Translations under genes and position numbers: made by a program | In this document: positions 41,817-45,895 of the stretch, in pieces | Layout: the number at the start of each line of letters is the position of its first letter | Position numbering within the stretch: position 1 is the stretch's first letter | Virus record (IMG/VR): IMGVR_UViG_3300030108_005478 | Coordinates: 1-45,895 of that record | Strand: one strand, 5' to 3' | Source: a virus | DNA: 45,895 nucleotides | The notes under the pieces: generated by a model | What the model was told of the DNA's origin: nothing | Databases searched by the model: none | Seen by the model: the letters and a program-made list of their open reading frames with translations, nothing else

Positions 41817-42014
41817 TTATGTTGTTATCATAACCACTAGTGCGAGAACTATTAATGCTATCCCTTGAAATAGTACTCGTAACTGCATGAGTTGATTAGA
41901 ATATTTTTTATTGTATTCGTTGTTAAGAGCCATAGAAATAACTCCTACAACCACCGTTATGCCTGCTAGTATCATAAAAATAAGCATAACATAGTCACCA
42001 AAACTGCTAGGCAT
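41817..42014 (-). CDS. HIG1-domain / twin-transmembrane protein
   Basis: 65 residues with two membrane helices (YVMLIFMILAGITVVVGVISMAL and LFQGIALIVLALVVMI) joined by a polar turn NNEYNKKYSNQLMQLRVLFQ, the signature of HIG1-domain proteins (R-x-x-x-Q, as in LMRLRVLLQ). Alphaproteobacterial relatives are usually cell-encoded and associated with respiratory complexes. I know of no well-described phage version. Its AUG is inside an 8 bp hairpin (42010-42033) formed with the end of the upstream gene, so translation may be switchable. Confidence 0.75.
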   Translation of the reverse strand: MPSSFGDYVMLIFMILAGITVVVGVISMALNNEYNKKYSNQLMQLRVLFQGIALIVLALVVMITT

Positions 42015-42033
42015 CTTATATTTAAAAGATGCC
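42010..42033 (-). promoter_or_regulatory. hairpin sequestering the HIG1-like start codon
   Basis: In the leftward mRNA the arms GGCATCTT (from 42033-42026) and AAGATGCC (42017-42010) pair perfectly over 8 nt with an 8 nt loop of A/T. The AUG of the HIG1-like gene at 42014 is in the second arm, and the first arm lies in the last codons of the DUF3563-like gene. Ribosomes finishing the upstream gene would melt it, coupling the two. Confidence 0.5.
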
Positions 42034-42162
42034 TTTTCTAGTAAGTTCTAGTTGGCGTGCTTCAAGATCATATCTATCAACAGATTGTGCTAGATATGCC
42101 TCTATCCATTCCTGTTTGGTTTGTGGCTTAATTGCTTTTAAAAACTTTTTTATAAGTTTCAT
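42022..42162 (-). CDS. DUF3563-like small protein (46 aa)
   Basis: MKLIKKFLKAIKPQTKQEWIEAYLAQSVDRYDLEARQLE...: basic N-terminal helix, then EAYLAQSVDRYDLEARQLEL, which follows the DUF3563 core (EAYLA.S.D..DLE.R...L) seen in many Proteobacteria. Function unknown. ATG at 42162 directly follows the stop of the 44-residue gene (TAGATG). Part of the microprotein cassette 42819-41817. Confidence 0.6.
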   Translation of the reverse strand: MKLIKKFLKAIKPQTKQEWIEAYLAQSVDRYDLEARQLELTRKGIF

Positions 42163-42297
42163 CTACTTGTACCTTTTGCTTGTGTTAAAAGGTTTGCTGT
42201 TAGAGGCAAAAACAATTTTATTACTGTTCAAAGGCGAAAATTTAAAACTGGAAGATGCCTTTGATTCTTTCAGAATGTTATATGTGATTTTACTCAT
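42163..42297 (-). CDS. 44-residue polar protein, unknown
   Basis: Ser/Asn/Lys-rich (MSKITYNILKESKASSSFKF... ending FNTSKRYK), probably disordered. AAGGAG lies 6 nt before the ATG, and the start overlaps the upstream stop by 4 nt, so it is very likely translated. No family recognised; small basic proteins of this kind in T4-like phages often target host enzymes, which is only a possibility. Confidence 0.55.
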   Translation of the reverse strand: MSKITYNILKESKASSSFKFSPLNSNKIVFASNSKPFNTSKRYK

Positions 42298-42455
42298 TTT
42301 TTCTCCTTATATGGGTCTGGGCCTTCGCCCTTCATCCAGGCCCAACGTGCTTTGTCTTCATCGTTGGATGGAATAATTTTTAACATTAATATAATATTTC
42401 CTATTACTAAAATTAAAGCTGTAATAATAAAAAACCAAATATTAATTTCAGTCAC
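42294..42455 (-). CDS. 53-residue single-pass membrane protein
   Basis: Starts at GTG (42455), which shares a base with the stop of the 64-residue gene, and overlaps the next ATG by 4 nt. One membrane helix at residues 6-27 (IWFFIITALILVIGNIILMLK) is followed by a charged cytosolic tail (PSNDEDKARWAWMKGEGPDPYKEK). No family known. Encoded directly before a basic polar peptide and two genes upstream of the HIG1-like membrane protein. Confidence 0.55.
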   Translation of the reverse strand: MTEINIWFFIITALILVIGNIILMLKIIPSNDEDKARWAWMKGEGPDPYKEKK

Positions 42456-42649
42456 TAAGCGGCCTTCTTGTCAATGCTGTTAGGGAATCTTCCTTCCCTT
42501 TTGAATGTAGAATACGCCCACTGCCAATCGTTGCCGTATTCGATTCTGCAAAAGTCGACAAAGTTCTCGTCGTTACGACTAAAAATACGATTAATAAAAT
42601 TAGTGAACTGACCAAGACTCCTTGAAGTACTTTCAAATACTCTATACAT
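42455..42649 (-). CDS. 64-residue protein, unknown
   Basis: Reading MYRVFESTSRSLGQFTNFIN, then RIEYGNDWQWAYSTFKREGRFPNSIDKKAA. The ATG at 42649 is preceded by GAGGAGAA at the right distance; longer frames in this phase lack a Shine-Dalgarno and overlap the 23-residue gene. Soluble, with a DWQWAY segment likely buried. Function unknown. Confidence 0.5.
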   Translation of the reverse strand: MYRVFESTSRSLGQFTNFINRIFSRNDENFVDFCRIEYGNDWQWAYSTFKREGRFPNSIDKKAA

Positions 42650-42662
42650 TTTTTCTCCTCTC

Positions 42663-42734
42663 CTACCATTTGTACACAGGATGCCAAATCCCATGTGAAT
42701 ATACCCATTGGCCTAGTTTATCTTTAGTTGACAT
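42663..42734 (-). CDS. 23-residue peptide with strong Shine-Dalgarno
   Basis: MSTKDKLGQWVYSHGIWHPV followed by YKW. GGAGG sits 10 nt before ATG and the start overlaps the end of the 31-residue frame by 11 nt. The Trp/His/Tyr-rich end is striking for so short a product. Expression is likely from the site; function unknown. Confidence 0.45.
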   Translation of the reverse strand: MSTKDKLGQWVYSHGIWHPVYKW

Positions 42735-42819
42735 ATTTGTATGCCTCCGATACATTTTTCTTTTGGCCTAATGCTGTTAACTTTGTTAATGATGCCATTA
42801 ATTGTAAAATTTTTTTCAT
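42724..42819 (-). CDS. 31-residue peptide, first of the microprotein cassette
   Basis: MKKILQLMASLTKLTALGQKK then NVSEAYKYVN: an amphipathic basic helix plus a short polar tail. Preceded by AGGAT 6 nt from the ATG at 42819 and by a promoter with an overlapping palindrome. It may be a leader peptide or a small effector. Confidence 0.45.
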   Translation of the reverse strand: MKKILQLMASLTKLTALGQKKNVSEAYKYVN

Positions 42820-42836
42820 GTTGATCCTATTTCTCC

Positions 42837-42878
42837 AATACTAATTTAGTATTAAAATCGAGTAAAATATAGTGTTAA
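42837..42878 (-). promoter_or_regulatory. promoter with overlapping palindromic operator
   Basis: Leftward -35 TTAACA (42873-42878), 18 nt spacer, -10 TAATAC (42849-42854). A perfect 17 bp inverted repeat, AATACTAATTTAGTATT (42837-42853), covers the -10 and the likely start site, so a repressor bound there would shut the promoter. Boxes are only moderate matches. Confidence 0.45.
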
Positions 42879-42940
42879 TAAGTTACAGGAGACGTGCAGA
42901 AATCACACTGTTTAATTTGCGGATAACTTATGCGGAAATA

Positions 42941-43396
42941 TTATAAGTTGGCATCTTCCATGCCAGCCACTCTCAACTTTACAATGTTGGTGATGTGCCA
43001 TTGTTTTTGATCGAGTGCTTTAATTACGCCTAGCCACTTATTTCGCAAAAGTGCCCATTCATTAACAATTGCTTCATAATCACACACTTCATCTTCGCCT
43101 TCTGCGTATTTTTCGGCATCCCGTGATGTTAATGCTCTTTGATAGTTTTCAAGATATTTTTTGTAGTGTTTAGTTTTTAGTTTGCGAAGTTGTATTTCTA
43201 AATGTTTTAAAATACCCTCCACTTCCTGTAGTTGCCTAAAACGTGATTCAACAACGCCTGGCATAGCAGATGACTGTTTTTCAAGATTGCCATATAATTT
43301 TACTTCATGAGATGCTTTATCAAGCTCTGCTTCATAATGTGCTATAGCATCAGGGATTCGTGAAATGTCTTGAGTGATTACAGAAAACCAGTTCAT
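42941..43396 (-). CDS. conserved coiled-coil protein downstream of uvsX (UvsY candidate)
   Basis: 151 residues, helical and charged. Residues 20-90 form long helices (HYEAELDKASHEVKLYGNLEKQ...EGILKHLEIQLRKLKTKHYKKYLENY), followed by RALTSRDAEKYAEGEDEV and a C-terminal WLGVIKALDQKQWHITNIVKLR. The size, helical content and position after uvsX suggest a recombination mediator like UvsY (T4: 137 residues), but direct similarity is weak. It overlaps the small acidic gene by 4 nt. Confidence 0.5.
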   Translation of the reverse strand: MNWFSVITQDISRIPDAIAHYEAELDKASHEVKLYGNLEKQSSAMPGVVESRFRQLQEVEGILKHLEIQLRKLKTKHYKKYLENYQRALTSRDAEKYAEGEDEVCDYEAIVNEWALLRNKWLGVIKALDQKQWHITNIVKLRVAGMEDANL

Positions 43397-43614
43397 GCAT
43401 CCTCATAGTCTTCTTCGTCTTCTTCGATGTCAAGGTTGTATCGAATGGCTTCATCAAGTTCGTCATCATGTCCAATTAATTCCTTAAGTTCTTCGTCTTG
43501 AACGCCGTTATCCATGGCGATATCTACAAACTTTTCCGCCACAACTGATCTGTCCTTAGCAGGCACATATGATTTCATCAAACCCCAAACATCAATTAGC
43601 ATCTGTGTCTCCAT
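43393..43614 (-). CDS. small acidic protein co-transcribed with uvsX (73 aa)
   Basis: METQMLIDVWGLMKSYVPAK, then helices and a very acidic tail (DIEEDEEDYEDA). It overlaps the 3' end of uvsX by 23 nt and the next gene by 4 nt. I recall small proteins of this layout directly after uvsX in marine T4-like phages; function unknown, possibly DNA mimicry or regulation of UvsX. Confidence 0.6.
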   Translation of the reverse strand: METQMLIDVWGLMKSYVPAKDRSVVAEKFVDIAMDNGVQDEELKELIGHDDELDEAIRYNLDIEEDEEDYEDA

Positions 43615-44704
43615 CTTGTAATTTTTGTATAGCCTCTTCTTCTTGTAAGTTTATTTCTGGTGTCGCATGTTCATTCATTACGACTGGATTACTTACCTCT
43701 CTCATAACAATTTCAAGGTTTTGTTCTCCCCAGTTTTTCCTATAATCAAGAAGTTCTTGTCCTTCTGCTGTTATATATTTTAATCTGTTGCCAGACTGTG
43801 TGATAAGGCCTTTTTTCTCAAATAAGTCAAGCAGTCCAGAGTATGGATTCATGCCAGTTTCGTATGGAATTTTTACTTGAACGCCTTCGAAAGGCTTAGC
43901 AAAACGTGTTTTCATTACTTTACATGCCGAACGTATACCTCTTACGTCAGTGACTTTGTTACCTGCTTCATCCTCTTTAAGTTTTAATTTTTTCATAGCT
44001 ACAACAATAGATGATGCGTATATGAATCCTTGTCCACCACTAATTTTATCATCCGGATCAAACATGTCTTGTGATGCATATGTATGATTAGTTGCTACTA
44101 GTCCTACATTGTAAGATCCAAACATGTTTACACAGTTTCGGACAAGTGCTGTCAGTGCCTTAGGTTTTCTTCCCAAATCACCCTTCATATCGCCTTTTTC
44201 AAATTGATCAACATCAGTAGGAGTCATCATCATGCCCAAAGAATCAAGCACAAACAACACTTTTGGTCTGTCTGCTGGATCTTTGTCTCCATAATCTGAT
44301 TTGTATTCTTTCATAAAGTTGGAAATAGTTTTAGCAACATCGTCAATCATACTCATGCCTAACCTTAGTAGTTTGTCTTCTGCTGTGTCTACTCCAAGTG
44401 CTTGTAACCAATTTTCATCCAGTGCATTTTCTGAATCAACAAGTATTACAAATATTCCTTTTTTCTGTGCTTCTCTAATGATGTTTCCAGAACAAATGTA
44501 TGATTTGCCTGATCCTGATTCGCCGGCAAACACAGTTACTTTGCCTAATGGAATGCCTTTGTTGAAATCACCTGAAATTAGATAGTTTAGTGCGTAGTTG
44601 CCTGTGGAGATCCAGTCTGTTGGATCATTAAAGCCAATACCCAAGCCATCGATGGACTTTGTAATTGACTTTCTAAATTTTGTTACATCAAACGGTTTGA
44701 CCAT
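43592..44704 (-). CDS. uvsX: UvsX recombinase (RecA-like)
   Basis: 370 residues (T4 UvsX 391). Walker A GESGSGKS at 61-68, Walker B region FVLDSLGMM at 151-159, ATNHTY for the sensor, and the KISGGQGFIYASSIVV strand. It coats ssDNA displaced by gp32 and drives strand invasion for recombination-dependent replication, in which UvsW and gp32 act on the same intermediates. Start ATG at 44704 follows a clear AAGGAT site. Its own strong promoter lies 44725-44753. Confidence 0.96.
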   Translation of the reverse strand: MVKPFDVTKFRKSITKSIDGLGIGFNDPTDWISTGNYALNYLISGDFNKGIPLGKVTVFAGESGSGKSYICSGNIIREAQKKGIFVILVDSENALDENWLQALGVDTAEDKLLRLGMSMIDDVAKTISNFMKEYKSDYGDKDPADRPKVLFVLDSLGMMMTPTDVDQFEKGDMKGDLGRKPKALTALVRNCVNMFGSYNVGLVATNHTYASQDMFDPDDKISGGQGFIYASSIVVAMKKLKLKEDEAGNKVTDVRGIRSACKVMKTRFAKPFEGVQVKIPYETGMNPYSGLLDLFEKKGLITQSGNRLKYITAEGQELLDYRKNWGEQNLEIVMREVSNPVVMNEHATPEINLQEEEAIQKLQDGDTDAN

Positions 44705-44724
44705 GTTGTTTTATCCTTTTGCTT

Positions 44725-44753
44725 ATTATATGAAACTTTTGACATTGTGTCAA
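44725..44753 (-). promoter_or_regulatory. consensus promoter of uvsX with palindromic -35 region
   Basis: Leftward -35 TTGACA (44748-44753), 17 nt spacer, -10 TATAAT (44725-44730), both perfect. The -35 is half of a 15 bp perfect palindrome TTGACACAATGTCAA (44739-44753), a plausible operator. About 18 nt of leader follow, with a Shine-Dalgarno. Confidence 0.75.
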
Positions 44754-44754
44754 C

Positions 44755-44770
44755 GGGGGCCGAAGCCCCC
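44755..44770 (-). terminator. GC-rich UUCG hairpin between gp32 and uvsX
   Basis: Six-pair stem GGGGGC/GCCCCC with a TTCG tetraloop in the leftward RNA, very stable. It follows the gp32 stop by 6 nt. There is no T run after it, so it may stabilise the 3' end of the gp32 mRNA or act as a partial terminator directly upstream of the uvsX promoter. Confidence 0.6.
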
Positions 44771-44776
44771 AATTGA

Positions 44777-45778
44777 TTACTTCTGTTGTCTTGCTCTGAT
44801 CATTGCCAGAATGTCTTCTGCTTTGCTATTACCACCACTTGCGGGTGCTGGTTGTTCTGGAGCAGATGTTGTTTCTGGTTGTGGAGCAGGAGCAGGCTCG
44901 GGTGTCGCAGTCACAGTTGGTTGTGCTGTTTCTGTTTTTATTTCAGGAACAGGCTGTGGCTGTGCTGTTGTGCCACTACCAGTCATAGGCGCTTTAAGGC
45001 CTGCTGGTCTAAAGTACTGTGAATATTTGTCTGCGTCATAAGGCTCACCATCCACTGATGCTCTAAACATTTCTTCCATTACCTTGATTTCAACTTCGCC
45101 TGGCTTTTTAGGCAAAAAGTCACCAAGATTGTGTAGTCCATGTGTTTCAATTGCTTTGTTCTGTTCTTCTGACAGTGGAGTTGTTTTTCTTGACCATTTT
45201 GATGTGGAGTAATCAGCATAACCACCTTTTGTAGTCTTGTTGATTCGGAAGTCAACTCCTCTTGTGTAGTCAGTAGGCAGATCTTCCATTTCTGGATCCA
45301 TCAGTGCAGATTTTATAATGTTAAAGATCTGAGGACCGATTATAAATCTCCTGATTGGATTTTCTGGTTGTGCATCTTCTTGTAACGGAGATGCTGTTAC
45401 AAATCCTTGGAAAATATACGAACGTTTCTTCCAATATTTTCTTCCTAAGTCTTCCAATGATTTGTCTTTGAACCATTGTCTTACTTCAGCAAGTATTGGA
45501 CATGCGTCACCATACATTTCCATACATGGAATCTGTACCTGTACAGGCCCTGATGTCGCATCACCTTTCACTGAGTTGAAAGGCAGTTTGATCATTGCCC
45601 TCTCGGTCCAAAAGAATGTGTTGTTTGAATCGCCATCGGGTAAAAACCTTAAAACTGCTTCTGAATTTTCAGGAATATTCCAATGAGGATATATTGCGTT
45701 GTCTCCAATTTGCCCTTCGCCTGATGGCTTAGAGTTTTGAGCTTGGAGTTTTGCTCTTATATCTGCCAGTGTTGCCAT
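44777..45778 (-). CDS. 32: gp32-type single-stranded DNA-binding protein
   Basis: 333 residues (T4 gp32 301). Starts MATLADIRAKLQAQ; the conserved core VQIPCMEMYGDACPILAEVRQWF, LGRKYWKKRSYIFQGFV and RRFIIGPQIFNIIKSAL is T4-like. Only C85 and C93 remain of the T4 zinc site (three Cys, one His), so zinc binding may be altered. Residues about 260-320 are a Pro/Ala/Thr-rich linker ending in a charged tail (KAEDILAMIRARQQK) rather than the acidic tail of T4. Upstream is a perfect promoter and Shine-Dalgarno AGGAGG. Confidence 0.95.
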   Translation of the reverse strand: MATLADIRAKLQAQNSKPSGEGQIGDNAIYPHWNIPENSEAVLRFLPDGDSNNTFFWTERAMIKLPFNSVKGDATSGPVQVQIPCMEMYGDACPILAEVRQWFKDKSLEDLGRKYWKKRSYIFQGFVTASPLQEDAQPENPIRRFIIGPQIFNIIKSALMDPEMEDLPTDYTRGVDFRINKTTKGGYADYSTSKWSRKTTPLSEEQNKAIETHGLHNLGDFLPKKPGEVEIKVMEEMFRASVDGEPYDADKYSQYFRPAGLKAPMTGSGTTAQPQPVPEIKTETAQPTVTATPEPAPAPQPETTSAPEQPAPASGGNSKAEDILAMIRARQQK

Positions 45779-45816
45779 AATGTAAGCCTCCTTTGTGTTG
45801 CCTAGTGTGTATCACT

Positions 45817-45855
45817 GTAATGCACATTATAAACGCATTACTATTCTTTTGTCAA
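45817..45855 (-). promoter_or_regulatory. consensus gp32 promoter flanked by an inverted repeat
   Basis: Leftward -35 TTGACA (45850-45855), 18 nt spacer, -10 TATAAT (45826-45831). A perfect 7 bp inverted repeat GTAATGC ... GCATTAC (45817-45823 and 45835-45841) brackets the -10 box, a classical operator position. A leader of about 40 nt with AGGAGG follows. T4 gene 32 is regulated at translation; here transcriptional control also seems possible. Confidence 0.7.
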
Positions 45856-45895
45856 GAATTATTTTACGCCTGGTTTTACGAATCCACGCCTTTGG

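Noticed and set aside
42029-42376. A 115-codon plus-strand frame in the microprotein region.
   Set aside because: It lies antisense to three overlapping leftward small genes that have Shine-Dalgarno sites and coupled junctions; its product looks like random hydrophobic sequence.
42448-42708. An 86-codon leftward frame overlapping the 64-codon gene in another phase.
   Set aside because: Only the other frame has a well-placed GAGGAGAA site and continues the overlap chain; this one starts without a ribosome site.
44598-45041. A 147-codon plus-strand frame with Gly/Ala/Val-rich repeats opposite gp32 and uvsX.
   Set aside because: It is the antisense of the gp32 Pro/Ala/Thr linker and of uvsX; low complexity, no ribosome site, and both sense genes are certain.

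Overview
This window reads as part of the genome of a large T4-like myovirus, probably infecting an AT-rich marine alphaproteobacterium. The viral identity rests on a gp32-type single-strand DNA-binding protein and UvsX at the right end, UvsW helicase at 10.3-11.8 kb, a candidate gp62 clamp-loader subunit, a five-gene tRNA cluster, exact T4-late promoter boxes (TATAAATA), and dense packing with 1-14 nt start/stop overlaps. No ribosomal, central metabolic or integrase genes are seen. The host is inferred: the DNA is strongly AT-rich, and the 7Fe ferredoxin, KdsA, HIG1-type membrane protein and DUF3563-like protein resemble alphaproteobacterial or proteobacterial proteins. The closest known analogues are marine T4-like cyanophages and pelagiphages, some of which carry LPS gene clusters.

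Layout. (1) 0-5.4 kb: a partial DUF3307 membrane protein, a virion-type protein behind a late promoter, then a leftward operon (5383 to 1476) with a 2OG-Fe oxygenase, an epimerase, a zinc-finger protein, several unknowns and a miniature DnaE-palm-like protein. (2) 5.4-8.0 kb, rightward: a three-gene cassette of PLP aminotransferase, amidinotransferase and 2OG-Fe oxygenase. (3) 8.0-11.8 kb, leftward: 7Fe ferredoxin, gp62 candidate, KdsA, an unknown and UvsW. (4) 11.8-13.6 kb, rightward: a radical SAM enzyme with a small beta-rich partner. (5) 13.7-29.7 kb: a nearly uninterrupted leftward operon of about 20 genes for surface-glycan synthesis (epimerases, heptose kinase, a ColD/RfbH-type dehydratase, FkbM and TylF methyltransferases, GT8-, GT25- and GT2-like transferases, capsule-type transferases), with a peroxiredoxin and a metallopeptidase at its distal end. 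(6) 29.8-35.2 kb: more paralogues of the same transferases, an asparagine synthetase-type amidotransferase and a HAD phosphatase. (7) 35.2-37.1 kb: a second, diverged copy of the radical SAM plus partner pair. (8) 37.1-38.7 kb: tRNAs Leu, Glu, Ser, Ala and Thr with small protein genes, including a 2Fe-2S ferredoxin, threaded between them. (9) 38.8-41.8 kb: a third radical SAM enzyme, an NCS2 purine permease and a 2OG-Fe oxygenase. (10) 41.8-42.8 kb: a cassette of very small proteins ending in the HIG1-like protein. (11) 42.9-45.9 kb: a possible UvsY-like protein, a small acidic protein, UvsX and gp32, the last two each behind a consensus promoter.

How the parts fit. The replication and recombination genes are viral core. 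The glycan genes could build or remodel LPS or capsule sugars in the infected cell, or glycosylate phage proteins; KdsA (Kdo-8-P) and the HddA-like kinase (heptose) point to inner-core or Kdo-containing glycans. Ferredoxins, peroxiredoxin, purine permease and the HIG1-like protein look like auxiliary metabolic genes.

Regulation. Near-consensus sigma70-type promoters precede gp32, uvsX, the tRNA cluster and several operons. In at least six cases the -10 box lies only 6-9 nt before the start codon and no Shine-Dalgarno is seen, suggesting leaderless mRNAs; genes with true leaders have clear Shine-Dalgarno sites and often a palindrome next to the promoter. The most unusual items are the duplicated radical SAM plus partner system, the mini-DnaE protein, the amidinotransferase cassette, the leaderless promoter architecture and the HIG1/microprotein cassette.
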